Under the pieces are notes generated by a model. The model was not told the origin of the DNA, searched no databases, and was given only the letters and a program-made list of their open reading frames with translations. A program made the translations under genes and the position numbers. Shown one piece after another: positions 9,309 to 17,536 of a stretch of DNA of 64,000 nucleotides. Every line of letters begins with the position of its first letter. Within the stretch, counting starts at the first letter, position 1. Source of the DNA: DATFWC01 sp963777755 (GTDB lineage: Bacteria; Pseudomonadota; Alphaproteobacteria; Rhizobiales; Xanthobacteraceae); NCBI GenBank assembly GCA_963777755.1, contig CAVZSC010000034.1, positions 248,001-312,000 of the forward strand, read 5' to 3'.

Positions 9309-9746
9309 ATGGCGAATGAAATTGCACGCGATCTCCGTAAGAGAATGACGCGGCAAGAGGTGAAGCTATGGCTTCACCTGCGATCCTGGAAGGCTCGCGG
9401 ACTCCATTTCCGGCGGCAGGCGCCTTGGGGCCCTCACATATTGGATTTCATCCGCACCAAGCGTCGGTTGGTAATCGAGCTCGACGGCGGGCAGCACAAT
9501 TTCGATGCGCACGCGCGGCGCGATGCCGTACGCGACGACGCTTTGATGCGAGCCGGCTATTGCTTACTCCGCTTCTGGAACAACGATGTGGATCGGAATC
9601 TTGAGGGAGTGCTGACACTCATCGATGAAGCGTTGCGGAGCCCCCACCCGGCTGCGCGCGAGGGCGCGCAGCCACCCTCCCCCGCAAGCGGGGGAGGGAT
9701 GGAGCAAGTGGCGCGACAGGAACGCTTCCTCGACACCTTCGATTGA
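9309..9746 (+). CDS. DUF559 (Vsr-like) endonuclease-domain protein
   Basis: A 145-residue protein of the DUF559 family, related to the very-short-patch-repair endonuclease fold. Residues 8-107 form the domain, with a nuclease-like core of Asp46 in ILDF and Glu57 in VIELDGGQH (PD-D/ExK type), then the RFWNNDV strand. The ATG at 9309 follows directly on an inverted repeat. From about residue 111 to 133 the reading frame runs through the opposite repeat copy, so the C-terminus (PHPAAREGA...PSPASGGG) is encoded by repeat DNA. The cellular role of the family is unknown; DNA cleavage is predicted from fold only. Confidence 0.8.
   Translation: MANEIARDLRKRMTRQEVKLWLHLRSWKARGLHFRRQAPWGPHILDFIRTKRRLVIELDGGQHNFDAHARRDAVRDDALMRAGYCLLRFWNNDVDRNLEGVLTLIDEALRSPHPAAREGAQPPSPASGGGMEQVARQERFLDTFD
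9641..9708 (-). repeat. Dispersed palindromic repeat, right (inverted) copy
   Basis: Read on the minus strand it is CTTGCTCCAT, CCCTCCCCCGC-TT-GCGGGGGAGGG, a variable stem GGCTGCGCGC/GCGCGCAGCC, then CCGGGTGGGGG. The outer palindrome is identical to the left copy while the inner stem differs in sequence but keeps its pairing, which argues for selection on RNA or DNA structure. It overlaps the 3' end of the DUF559 gene. Confidence 0.8.
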
Positions 9747-9791
9747 CTTCGCATCACCGACCGGCCAAGCAGCCGACCGGACACGCGGTGC

Positions 9792-10760
9792 TCACCCCGA
9801 CGCAGCCGCCGCCTGCGCGCGCGGCTTGGCGCTCCGCTCCAGCGCCTGCTCCCACACCTCGTGGATGTGCGCCACCTCGGCTTCGAAGCGCTCGAGGAAG
9901 AGCCGCGCCTGGGTGGTGAGCGTGCGCCGCGCCGGCTGGATCATGATGCAATCGATATAGAGCGGCGGGTCGACGATCGGATTCACGACGAGGTCGCCCC
10001 GGGCGATGTCGTTCACCGAGATGACGCTGGGCAGCACGGTGACCCAGTCGGTGCGGGCGACGAATTCCAGCGTGCCCATCATGGCATCCATCTCCAGCAT
10101 GGCGGCGACCTCCACGCCGTGGGTCTGGAAATAGGTCTCGAGATTGCGCCGGCGGATGTTGTCCGGTCCCGGCACCACGATCTTGAGCGGCGTGCACTCG
10201 GACAGGCGGACCGGCGCGAGGGCGGTCAGGCCCCGTGCCCGCCCCGAGATCAGCATCTCGCGGTCGCGCACGAGCAGCCGCGATTTCAATCCCACCTGTC
10301 CCTCGAATGCCGGCACGACGGCGAAATCGAGGTCGTCGCCACGAACCATCTCGGTGAGCACGCCGCTGTAGCCCTCGAAGATGTGCAGCCGCACGTCGGG
10401 ATAGCGCGGAACGAAATAGTCGAGCGTCGGCGCCAGCACCGCGCGGGTGAACGTCGGCATCAGCCCGATGCGCAGGTCGCCGGTGACCTGGCCGCCGAGC
10501 GCGCGCGCCTCCTCGTGGGCGGTCTCCAGCATGCCGACGGCCTCGACGCAGCGGCGGTAGTAGCGCAAGCCCGCGGGCGTCGGCACCACACCTGACGGCG
10601 AGCGCTCGAACAGCTTGACGCCGAGCGTGCGCTCGACCGCCGCCACGTGCTGGGAAATGCCCGATTGCGTGGCATTCTCCCGTTCGGCGGCGCGGGTGAA
10701 CGAGCCCTCCTCGCAGACGGCAATCACCGCGCGAATCTGGCGTAGAGCAATTCCGGACAT
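9792..10760 (-). CDS. LysR-family transcriptional regulator
   Basis: A 322-residue LysR-type regulator. The winged helix-turn-helix occupies residues 1-62 (LRQIRAVIAVCEEGSFTRAA, QSGISQHVAAVERTLG, FERSPSGVVPTPAG), and a periplasmic-binding-like effector domain follows from about residue 90. The ATG at 10760 is 117 nt from the divergent M24 gene, the classical arrangement for a LysR protein controlling its neighbour. The effector is unknown. The C-terminal 20 residues are Ala-rich and beyond the usual family length. Confidence 0.92.
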   Translation of the reverse strand: MSGIALRQIRAVIAVCEEGSFTRAAERENATQSGISQHVAAVERTLGVKLFERSPSGVVPTPAGLRYYRRCVEAVGMLETAHEEARALGGQVTGDLRIGLMPTFTRAVLAPTLDYFVPRYPDVRLHIFEGYSGVLTEMVRGDDLDFAVVPAFEGQVGLKSRLLVRDREMLISGRARGLTALAPVRLSECTPLKIVVPGPDNIRRRNLETYFQTHGVEVAAMLEMDAMMGTLEFVARTDWVTVLPSVISVNDIARGDLVVNPIVDPPLYIDCIMIQPARRTLTTQARLFLERFEAEVAHIHEVWEQALERSAKPRAQAAAASG

Positions 10761-10877
10761 TAGAAAACCTTATGCGCCGGGGCAGAATATATTATTTCTT
10801 CTGGCGACGCCACCCAGGTAGATTTTGCCAAATTCAGTCTCGGACGCACCGGGGTGTGCACGGCCTGGAGGAGACCC
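10761..10877. promoter_or_regulatory. Divergent LysR/M24 regulatory region
   Basis: A 117-bp divergent promoter region. It contains the only A+T-rich patch nearby, with the dyad AATATATT at 10786-10793, where a LysR T-N11-A operator or a promoter would be expected. No unambiguous -35/-10 pair is visible. GGAGGAG precedes the M24 start at 10878. Confidence 0.4.
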
Positions 10878-12146
10878 ATGGGAGCGAATTTCGGTACCGT
10901 CGGCATGGATTGGCAGCAGCGGGTCAACTGGGACCGGCTGCGCAAGTATCGCACCGAGCGCGCGCGCGAGATGATGAAGAAGCACGGGCTCGGCGCCGTC
11001 CTCTGCATGTATGACGAAAACGTACGCTATCTCACCGGGACGCTGACGCCCGGCTGGAACCGGCTCAAGCCCGGCCTGCGCTACGCGATGCTGTGCGGCG
11101 ACGGCCAGCCGGTGCTGTTCGAGCAGGGCGATCTCGGCTTCCAGATCGAGCGCCACTCGCCGTGGCTGCCGAAGGAGAACGTCCGCCACTCGTTCGCCTG
11201 GATCAAGGGCGCAGCCGGCCCGGCTTCGACCCAGCAGGTGACCAAGTTCACCAACGCCGTCATCGAGGAGATGAAGCGGCACGGCGTGTGGGGGCAGAAG
11301 CTCGGCGTCGATTTCGTCGACATCAACATGATCCAGATCTTCCAGGAGAAGAACATCACCTGGGTCGACGGCATGACGCCGATGATGGAGGCGCGTGCGG
11401 TCAAGAACGTCGACGAGCAGGAATGCATGCGCATCGTCGGCGCGATCGGCGACGCCACCCACTGGGAATGCATGAAGTTCCTGCGCCCCGGCATCACCGA
11501 GAACCAGGTGACCGCGCATCTGATGGAATACCTCTACAATTTCGCCGGCATGGAGGACGTCGAGGACGTGATCGTGTCCTCCGGGCCCAACACCTGGCCC
11601 AACTGGCGCAATTTCTCCGACCGCATCATCCAGCCGGGCGACATCGTGTTCATGGATCTCGCCGCGCTCACCTGGAACGGCTACAAGTCCTGCTATTACC
11701 GCACCTATTGCGTCGGCAAGGAGCCCTCGCAGGAGCAGAAGGACACCTACGAGGAAGCGCTCAAGTGGCTGTATGATTCGATCGACGCCGTGAAGGTTGG
11801 CGCCACCACCCGCGACATCGCGCTCAAGTGGCCGTCCGCCATGGACACTTGGGGCTACGAGGACGAGGACCAGGCGGCCGCCAACCTGTGGGGCCACGGT
11901 CTCGGCCTCGCCCAGTACGACCAGCCGGTGATCTCGCGCATCTGGTCACTCGACCATCCGGTGGAGATCAAGGAAGGCATGACGTTCGCCCTCGAGACGC
12001 AGCACGGCAAGCGCTTCCGCTACGGCGTGCGCATCGAGGAGATGCTGATCGTACACAAGGATTCGATCGAGATCGTCTCCAACTTCCCTGTGAAGCAGAT
12101 CACCGTGGTCGATCCGCTGCCGGGCTATGGTGACCATGTGAAGTGA
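10878..12146 (+). CDS. M24-family (Xaa-Pro peptidase/DddP-like fold) protein with altered metal site
   Basis: A 422-residue pita-bread-fold protein. An N-terminal creatinase-like domain (1-170, NVRYLTGTLTPGWN) precedes the M24 domain. Four of five dinuclear-metal ligands are visible: Asp260 (VFMDLAALTW), His340 (GHGLGLAQYD), Glu373 (FALETQHG) and Glu387/388 (RIEEML). The second Asp, expected three residues before the conserved Arg of RT, is Cys272 (SCYYRTY). The spacing of 12 between Asp260 and this position is that of the DMSP lyase DddP rather than of aminopeptidases. Catalysis could therefore be metal-free as in creatinase, use a Cys ligand, or be a lyase. GGAGGAG ribosome site; probable LysR target. 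Confidence 0.85.
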   Translation: MGANFGTVGMDWQQRVNWDRLRKYRTERAREMMKKHGLGAVLCMYDENVRYLTGTLTPGWNRLKPGLRYAMLCGDGQPVLFEQGDLGFQIERHSPWLPKENVRHSFAWIKGAAGPASTQQVTKFTNAVIEEMKRHGVWGQKLGVDFVDINMIQIFQEKNITWVDGMTPMMEARAVKNVDEQECMRIVGAIGDATHWECMKFLRPGITENQVTAHLMEYLYNFAGMEDVEDVIVSSGPNTWPNWRNFSDRIIQPGDIVFMDLAALTWNGYKSCYYRTYCVGKEPSQEQKDTYEEALKWLYDSIDAVKVGATTRDIALKWPSAMDTWGYEDEDQAAANLWGHGLGLAQYDQPVISRIWSLDHPVEIKEGMTFALETQHGKRFRYGVRIEEMLIVHKDSIEIVSNFPVKQITVVDPLPGYGDHVK

Positions 12147-12153
12147 CGATGGC

Positions 12154-12276
12154 GGTGCGCGAAGCGCACCGGCAACGTCATCACCGGGCGAGCGCAGCGG
12201 GGCCCGGTGATCTCGCGAGGCACTGGCGCGGGCGCGCCGCATTCCTGATCGGGATGGCCGGGACGAGCCCGGCCAT
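12154..12276. repeat. Cluster of three intergenic hairpins
   Basis: Between the M24 and PEP-utilising genes there are three consecutive dyads: GGTGCGC-GAA-GCGCACC (12154-12170), TCACCGGGC...GCCCGGTGA (12181-12210) and ATGGCCGGG-ACGAG-CCCGGCCAT (12254-12276). The third type is a widespread intergenic repeat in Bradyrhizobium-like genomes (from general knowledge). They may end or punctuate the upstream transcript; no T-run follows, so this is not a canonical terminator. Confidence 0.6.
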
Positions 12277-12299
12277 GACAAACCGGGCTGATCTTTATC

Positions 12300-13583
12300 T
12301 TGACCGACCGCTTCATCATCCCCCTGTCCGCGCCCGAAGCCGCCGATCCCGAACGCGTCGGCCCGAAGGCGGCGAACCTTGCGGCGCTTGCGCGCGCCGG
12401 CTTGCCGACGCCGGGTGGCTTCTGCCTGCCGGCGGCGGCCTACCGGCTGCAGTGCGAGCGGCTCGGTCTCGATCCGCTGATCGGCAGCTTCGCAGCGGTG
12501 AGCCCGCCGGAGGCGCGCCGCGCCTCGGTCGAGATTCGCCTCAAGCTCTATCAGGCGCCGATCACGCCTGAGATCTTCGATCCCCTCGTTGCCGCATGGC
12601 GGGCGCTGCGCGAACAAGGCCCGCTCGGCGTGGTGCGCTCGTCCGCGCTGATCGAGGATCGCGCCGGCGCCAATTTCGCCGGCCAGTTCGAGAGCTTCCT
12701 CGGCCTCGACAGCGAGGCCGATTTCCTCACCGCGGTGCGCGCCTGCTGGGCGGCGCTGTGGACCACCAATGCGCGTCGCTACATGGAGAACCACGGCCTC
12801 AATCCGGCCGACACCGCCATGGCGGTGCTGATCCAGCCGCTCGTCTCGGCACAAGTCTCGGGGGGCGGCTTGAGCGAAACCGCCGAAGGTCAGATGCTGC
12901 TGAGCGCGACCTGGGGCCTTGGCTCTGCGATCGCCCAGGGCGAGGTCGTGCCCGACCGCATCTCGCTCACCCGGCACGGCTTCCTGCGCGACATCCAGGT
13001 CGGCCGCAAGGATCACCGCGACAGTTGCGGCCACGGCCGCGGCGCTGCCGCCGAGGCGGTGCCGCAGGAGCTTCAGCGCGCGCCCTGCCTCGACGCCGGC
13101 CAGGCCGTGACGCTGGGGCGGCTGATGCGCAAGGCCGAGGACGTGATGGGCATGCCGGTCGAGATCGAGTGGGCGCTCGACGGTACCGGATTCAAGATGC
13201 TGCAGGCGCGTCCGCTGCACGTGGAGCCCGCGCATGTCCCCGACGAGATCTGGCTCAAGCATCCGGGACTCAACGGTCATCCGGCCGGCATCGGCTGGGG
13301 CGCGGGCCGCGCCGTGGTGGTGAACTGCGAATGCGAGCTCACCCGCGTCGCGCCGGGCGACATCCTGGTGACGAAGGTGGCGGGGCCGGCGCTCAGCCAC
13401 ATCCTGCCGCGGGTCGGCGGCGTCGTGGCGGAGCTCGGCGGCTCCACCTCGCATCTCGCCTCGCTGGCGCGCGAGCGCGGCATTCCCATGGTGCTGGGCG
13501 TGCTCGATGCGACCAGCCGCATCCCCGACGGCGCCCAGGTCGCGGTCGACGGCGTCGCCGGCATCGTGCGGTGGATGCGCTGA
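12300..13583 (+). CDS. Short PEP-utilising-type phosphotransferase (ATP-grasp plus phosphohistidine domain)
   Basis: A 427-residue protein related to pyruvate phosphate dikinase and PEP synthase. Residues 1-320 are the PPDK_N ATP-binding domain (GPKAANLAALARAGLPTPGG, GVVRSSALIEDRAGANFAGQ, ARPLHVEP). Residues 325-427 are the swinging phosphohistidine domain with GGSTSHLASLARERGIPM, catalytic His about 385. The PEP/pyruvate-binding TIM barrel of PPDK and any drug-binding middle domain of rifampicin phosphotransferase are absent. It therefore has to phosphorylate an unknown acceptor or work with a separate partner. The TTG start at 12300 is the only one giving the full N-terminus. Its TGA overlaps the next ATG (TGATG). 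Confidence 0.8.
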   Translation: MTDRFIIPLSAPEAADPERVGPKAANLAALARAGLPTPGGFCLPAAAYRLQCERLGLDPLIGSFAAVSPPEARRASVEIRLKLYQAPITPEIFDPLVAAWRALREQGPLGVVRSSALIEDRAGANFAGQFESFLGLDSEADFLTAVRACWAALWTTNARRYMENHGLNPADTAMAVLIQPLVSAQVSGGGLSETAEGQMLLSATWGLGSAIAQGEVVPDRISLTRHGFLRDIQVGRKDHRDSCGHGRGAAAEAVPQELQRAPCLDAGQAVTLGRLMRKAEDVMGMPVEIEWALDGTGFKMLQARPLHVEPAHVPDEIWLKHPGLNGHPAGIGWGAGRAVVVNCECELTRVAPGDILVTKVAGPALSHILPRVGGVVAELGGSTSHLASLARERGIPMVLGVLDATSRIPDGAQVAVDGVAGIVRWMR

Positions 13584-14590
13584 TGCGGCCGCGTATCTTC
13601 GTCACCCAGCCGATCGCCGACAGCGCGCTCAAGCGCCTGCGCAAGGTCGCCGCCGTCAAGGTCAATCCGGATGCCAGCCGGGTGATGCCCAAGCGCGAGC
13701 TCGTGGCGGCCGCGCGGGCGTGCGACATCCTGTTCGGGCGCCTGCACGACAAGGTCGATCGCGAAGTGCTCGCCGCCAACGGCAAGCTGCGCGCGCTCAA
13801 CTCGATGACGATCACGCCGGACAACATCGACGTAGCGGCGGCGACCGAGCTGGGGATTCCCGTGACCGTCATCCCGCCCATGGTCGTCGAGGCGACCGCC
13901 GACCTCAATTTCGGGCTCATGCTGGCGGTTGCGCGCCGCATGGTGGAAGGCGACCGGCTGGTGCGCAAAGGCGGCTTCCCCGGCGCCCAGTCGAATTACC
14001 TCGGCGGTGCGTGGGTTCACGGCAAGACGCTCGGCCTGGTCGGCGGCGGTGGCCGCATCGGCAAGGCAGTGGCGCGGCGGGCGCGCGGCTTCTCCATGCG
14101 GGTCCTCTATTGGGGGCCGCGCCGCAAGGCGGAAGCCGAGGAGCGTGAGGCGGGGCTGACCTACGTGCCGCTCGATCAACTGCTCGCTGAATCCGATTTC
14201 GTGTCGCTGCATTCGCCGCTCAAGGCCGAGACGCGCCACCAGATCGGCGCGGCCGAGTTGCGCAAGATGAAGAAGACCGCTTATCTCATCAATACGGCGC
14301 GCGGACCGATCGTCGACGAGGCTGCGCTCATCCGCGCATTGGCGCGCGGCGGAATTGCCGGCGCCGGCCTCGACGTGTTCGAGTTCGAGCCCAAGGTCGA
14401 GCGCGAATTGCTCAAGATGCCCAACGTGGTGCTCACGCCGCACCTGGGCAGCGCGGTCGGCGAGCTGCGCGAGGAGATGGCGCACGTGGTGGTCGACAAC
14501 ATCATGGCGATCCTCGAGGGGCGCATGCCGCCCAACTGCATCAATCCGCAGGTGTTGGATCGCCCCCGTGCCCCGATCGTCATGAGTTGA
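13583..14590 (+). CDS. D-2-hydroxyacid dehydrogenase
   Basis: NAD-dependent 2-hydroxyacid dehydrogenase, 335 residues. The substrate domain flanks a Rossmann domain with GLVGGGGRIGKAVA. The catalytic Arg/Glu/His are visible in context: Arg in the loop before VAAATELG, Glu after INTARGPIVDEAAL, and His in LTPHLGSA. TGATG overlap with the PEP-utilising gene implies translational coupling. The substrate is unknown (glyoxylate/hydroxypyruvate or a larger 2-keto acid). Confidence 0.88.
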   Translation: MRPRIFVTQPIADSALKRLRKVAAVKVNPDASRVMPKRELVAAARACDILFGRLHDKVDREVLAANGKLRALNSMTITPDNIDVAAATELGIPVTVIPPMVVEATADLNFGLMLAVARRMVEGDRLVRKGGFPGAQSNYLGGAWVHGKTLGLVGGGGRIGKAVARRARGFSMRVLYWGPRRKAEAEEREAGLTYVPLDQLLAESDFVSLHSPLKAETRHQIGAAELRKMKKTAYLINTARGPIVDEAALIRALARGGIAGAGLDVFEFEPKVERELLKMPNVVLTPHLGSAVGELREEMAHVVVDNIMAILEGRMPPNCINPQVLDRPRAPIVMS

Positions 14591-14610
14591 GGACAAAACG
14601 GAGCCAGGCC

Positions 14611-15573
14611 ATGGCGCGCCCCTTGATCGCCGTGACGGACAGCGTGTTCCCCTCCCTCGACCCCGCGAAGGCAGCGCTCAAGCGCGTCGATCCGGACTTG
14701 CGCATGGCGAAGAGCTCGTCGGCGGACGACATTCTCGCCGTCGCCCGCGACGCCGACGCGGTGCTCGTCACCTATGCCAAGCTGCCCGGCGAGCTCCTGC
14801 GACAGCTCACGCGCTGCAAGGTGATCGGGCGGTTCGGCCTCGGCGTCGACAACATCGACCTGCCGGCCGCCAAGGAGAAGGGCATCGTCGTCACCTACGT
14901 GCCGGACTACTGCCTGCAGGAAGTGTCCGACCACGCCATGGCACTCCTGCTGGCGCTGGCGCGAAAAATCCCGCTGTCCGACCGGCTGGTGCAGGCCGGG
15001 CGCTGGGAGATGCCGGCGGTGGTGCCGCTGCACCGGCTCGAGGGGCAGGTGCTCGGCCTGATCGGGCTCGGCAACATCCCGCGCAAGGTCGTGCCCAAGG
15101 CCCAGGCTTTCGGGCTCAGGGTGATCACCCACGATCCTTATGTCTCGCCGGATGTGGTGAAGTCGCTCGGGGTGGAGAACGTGAGCTTCGACGAGCTGCT
15201 GGTCAAATCCGACTTCATCTCGGTGCATGCACCGCTCTTGCCGCAGACGCGCGGCCTCCTCAACGCCCAGGCCTTCGCCAAGATGAAAAAAGGCGTGTTG
15301 ATCATCAATACGGCGCGCGGGCCGCTGATCGACGAGCCGGCGCTGGTGCAGGCGCTCGATTCAGGCCAGGTCGGCGGCGCCGCCCTCGACGTGCTGGCGA
15401 CCGAGCCGCCGCCCCAGGATTTTCCCCTGCGCGGCCGCGACAACGTGATCTTGTCGCCGCACACGGCATTCTACTCGGTCGACGCGCTCGAGGAGCTGCA
15501 GACCAAGTGCGCGAGCGACGTCGCCCGCGTGCTGAGCGGCGAGCCGCCGGTCTATCCGGTGAAGATGCCGTGA
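14611..15573 (+). CDS. D-2-hydroxyacid dehydrogenase, CtBP-like branch
   Basis: A second 2-hydroxyacid dehydrogenase, 320 residues, third in the operon, 20 nt after the previous gene. FGLGVDNIDLPAAKEKG, the dinucleotide motif LGLIGLGNIPRKVV, LIINTARGPLIDEPAL and ILSPHTAFYS are present. The third glycine of GxGxxG is replaced by proline (GLGNIP), a variation seen occasionally in the C-terminal-binding-protein-like branch; it may shift cofactor use. The ATG at 14611 is preceded by GGAG. It is followed by a good hairpin terminator. Together with the preceding gene it suggests interconversion of two hydroxy/keto acids. Confidence 0.87.
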   Translation: MARPLIAVTDSVFPSLDPAKAALKRVDPDLRMAKSSSADDILAVARDADAVLVTYAKLPGELLRQLTRCKVIGRFGLGVDNIDLPAAKEKGIVVTYVPDYCLQEVSDHAMALLLALARKIPLSDRLVQAGRWEMPAVVPLHRLEGQVLGLIGLGNIPRKVVPKAQAFGLRVITHDPYVSPDVVKSLGVENVSFDELLVKSDFISVHAPLLPQTRGLLNAQAFAKMKKGVLIINTARGPLIDEPALVQALDSGQVGGAALDVLATEPPPQDFPLRGRDNVILSPHTAFYSVDALEELQTKCASDVARVLSGEPPVYPVKMP

Positions 15574-15588
15574 AGTGGGAATTGTGCG

Positions 15589-15618
15589 ATGAGCCGGCGG
15601 AAGATCCCGCCGGCTCAT
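15589..15618 (+). terminator. Hairpin terminator between convergent genes
   Basis: A 12-bp perfect stem ATGAGCCGGCGG / CCGCCGGCTCAT with a 6-nt loop, followed by TT on the plus strand, lies 16 nt after the dehydrogenase stop. It is close to the end of the convergent RTX gene and may serve both strands, although the T-run is short. Confidence 0.65.
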
Positions 15619-15639
15619 TTGCAACCGCAGCCGAACGGG

Positions 15640-17406
15640 TCAGCCGAACACGAAGGCCTGCCCGGCGTTTTGCAGCAGCTGGTTCGCGTTCACACCGATC
15701 AGCGTGATCGATCCCGGCGCATTGTCGAACCGGATGATGGTGTCGACGCCGCTTTGCGTGATGTCCAGGCCGCCGACCGCGGATACGCCGGCGATGTGCA
15801 GCACGTCGGCACCGATGGCGAAATCCATCACTCGGTCGTCGCCGCTGTTCGACAGGGTATTGGTGGCAGAGAACCTGAAGCTGTCCGCACCCGTTCCGCC
15901 GATCAGCAGGTCATTGTCCCTGCCGCCGGTGAGACTGTCGTTCCCTGCGCCTCCCGACACGGTGTCGTTCCCGTTCACCGCATAGATCGAGTTGGCTCCG
16001 TCGGATCCGGTCAGCAGGTCGCCGAACAGCGAGCCCTCGAGGTTCTCGAAGTTGCTGATCCGGTCCCCCGTCGCGTCTCCGCCACTGGCCGTGTTGTTGT
16101 CGAGCCGCACAGTCACGCCGCTCGTCGAATCCCAGTAGCGGAGCTCATCGATGCCGTCCCCGCCGTCGAGGGTGTCGGCACCGCCTCGCCCTTGGATACG
16201 ATCATCGCCATTGGCGCCGTAGATGTAATTCGCAGCCCCGGACCCGCTGACCGCATCGTACTGGGCCGAGCCGATGAGATTCTCGATACTCACGTAGGTG
16301 TCGCCGCTGGCCTCGCCGGAGAAGCCGAGCCCGACCTCCAGGTTCACGCTGACTCCGGATGCCGAGTACGTGAAATCGATCGTATCGACGCCGTCGCCGC
16401 CATCCGTGTAGTCGCTGCCGGAAGCGCCAACGAACGTGTCGTTGCCGTCCTCGCCGTAGAGGGTGTCGTTGCCGGCGTCGTCGCCGTACAGGAAGACAAT
16501 GCCCAACGGAATGGCGGTCGTCCCCAGGACATCATTTCCGGCACCGCCATAGACCGTATCGTTGCCGCCACCGCCATTCAGGGAGATGTCGTCTCCGCCG
16601 TTGCCGCGTATGAGGTTCGCCGCTTCGCCGCCGATCAGCAGGTCGCGATAGGCCGAGCCGACAACGTTCTCGATGCTGACGAAGGTCTCGTTGGTGACGG
16701 TGGAGTTCGTCGACGGGTCGACGTACCCGGCTTGATTCGTCGTCAGGCTGGCGATGATGGCATAGGCCGAGGCGGAGTAGTCGACCGTATCGATGCCGTC
16801 GCTGCCGTCGATGGAGTTGGTGCCGATGCCGCCATAGAAGGTATCGTTGCCGATCCCGCCGAGCATGGTGTCGTTGTAGGCGCCGCCGACGATGGAATCG
16901 TCTCCGCTGGCGCCGACGAGATAGTTGAGACCGCCACGTCCGTCGATCGTGTCGTTGCCGCCGAGGCCATAGAGGTGGTTGGCGCCTGTCGAGCCCGTGA
17001 TCCGATCGTCGTTCTGCGAGCCCTGGACGTTCTCGATGCTGAAATAGGTGTCGCCCGAGGCGTCGCCTCCCGAGCCGAGGCCCGACGACAGATCGACAGT
17101 CACGGCCGCGGCCGAATTGTTGTACATGGCCATGTCGACGCCGGTGCCGCCGTCAACGCGATCGGCGCCGGCCATGCTGTAGAACCGGTCGTCGCCGCCG
17201 TCGCCGTAAAGCGAGTCATTGCCATCGCCGCCGTTGAGGAAGTCGCCGCCGTCCTCGCCGTGCAGGACGTCGTTGCCGCCCTTGCCGTAGAGATTGTCGT
17301 CGCCGGGGCCGGAATCGATCCAGTCGGCGGTGTCGTCGCCGTTGAGCGTCTCGGCGCTGGTGGTGCCCTTGGTGTAGCGGTAGCCCGGATGCGGATTGAA
17401 AACCAT
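15640..17406 (-). CDS. RTX (hemolysin-type calcium-binding repeat) protein
   Basis: A 588-residue protein composed almost entirely of RTX nonapeptides (GGxGxDxLx), in blocks separated by 45-60-residue beta segments of the type YSASAYAIIASL...ETFVSIENVVGS that recur five times. Calcium folds such repeats into beta-rolls after type I secretion. There is no N-terminal signal peptide, and the C-terminus has the typical DRVMDFAIGADVLHIAG module that precedes a T1SS signal. No catalytic domain and no ABC/HlyD exporter are nearby. It is probably an extracellular or surface protein; function unknown. It runs opposite to the dehydrogenase operon. Confidence 0.85.
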   Translation of the reverse strand: MVFNPHPGYRYTKGTTSAETLNGDDTADWIDSGPGDDNLYGKGGNDVLHGEDGGDFLNGGDGNDSLYGDGGDDRFYSMAGADRVDGGTGVDMAMYNNSAAAVTVDLSSGLGSGGDASGDTYFSIENVQGSQNDDRITGSTGANHLYGLGGNDTIDGRGGLNYLVGASGDDSIVGGAYNDTMLGGIGNDTFYGGIGTNSIDGSDGIDTVDYSASAYAIIASLTTNQAGYVDPSTNSTVTNETFVSIENVVGSAYRDLLIGGEAANLIRGNGGDDISLNGGGGNDTVYGGAGNDVLGTTAIPLGIVFLYGDDAGNDTLYGEDGNDTFVGASGSDYTDGGDGVDTIDFTYSASGVSVNLEVGLGFSGEASGDTYVSIENLIGSAQYDAVSGSGAANYIYGANGDDRIQGRGGADTLDGGDGIDELRYWDSTSGVTVRLDNNTASGGDATGDRISNFENLEGSLFGDLLTGSDGANSIYAVNGNDTVSGGAGNDSLTGGRDNDLLIGGTGADSFRFSATNTLSNSGDDRVMDFAIGADVLHIAGVSAVGGLDITQSGVDTIIRFDNAPGSITLIGVNANQLLQNAGQAFVFG

Positions 17407-17492
17407 GACACGTCTCCCGTTGTGTCGACCGGGCGCGCCCCTGCGGCCCCCTCAGTCGTGAGCGGGAGAATGCGGTGTGCCGTGCTGGCGCG

Positions 17493-17510
17493 CTGTTCCC
17501 TGGGGAACAG
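17493..17510. promoter_or_regulatory. 18-bp palindrome upstream of the RTX gene
   Basis: CTGTTCCC-TG-GGGAACAG is a perfect 8+8 dyad 87 bp upstream of the RTX start, in the interval between the DMT-permease gene end and the RTX gene. It is a plausible operator for RTX expression. It does not match the alphaproteobacterial LexA box (GTTC-N7-GTTC). It could also be a hairpin at the end of the upstream transcript, but no T-run follows. Confidence 0.45.
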
Positions 17511-17536
17511 GCGATCAAAACTCCGCGACGTCGATG

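Larger units (their letters stand above)
9244..9708. mobile_element. Putative mobile unit: DUF559 gene between inverted repeats
   Basis: The unit runs from the outer CTTGCTCCAT of the left repeat to the outer ATGGAGCAAG of the right repeat. The two ends are inverted copies of one another with the same module order, and the intervening sequence is only the DUF559 gene. This is the layout of a small transposable or gene-conversion element, but no target-site duplication was found and no DUF559 transposition is established, so the call is inference. Confidence 0.35.

Noticed and set aside
9229..9725. Target-site duplication around the DUF559 unit.
   Set aside because: Sequences outside the two repeats (GCCTCGAAG and TGGCGCGAC) do not match as direct repeats.
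17493..17510. LexA/SOS box upstream of the RTX gene.
   Set aside because: The alphaproteobacterial LexA site is a direct repeat GTTC-N7-GTTC; this is an inverted repeat with a 2-nt centre.
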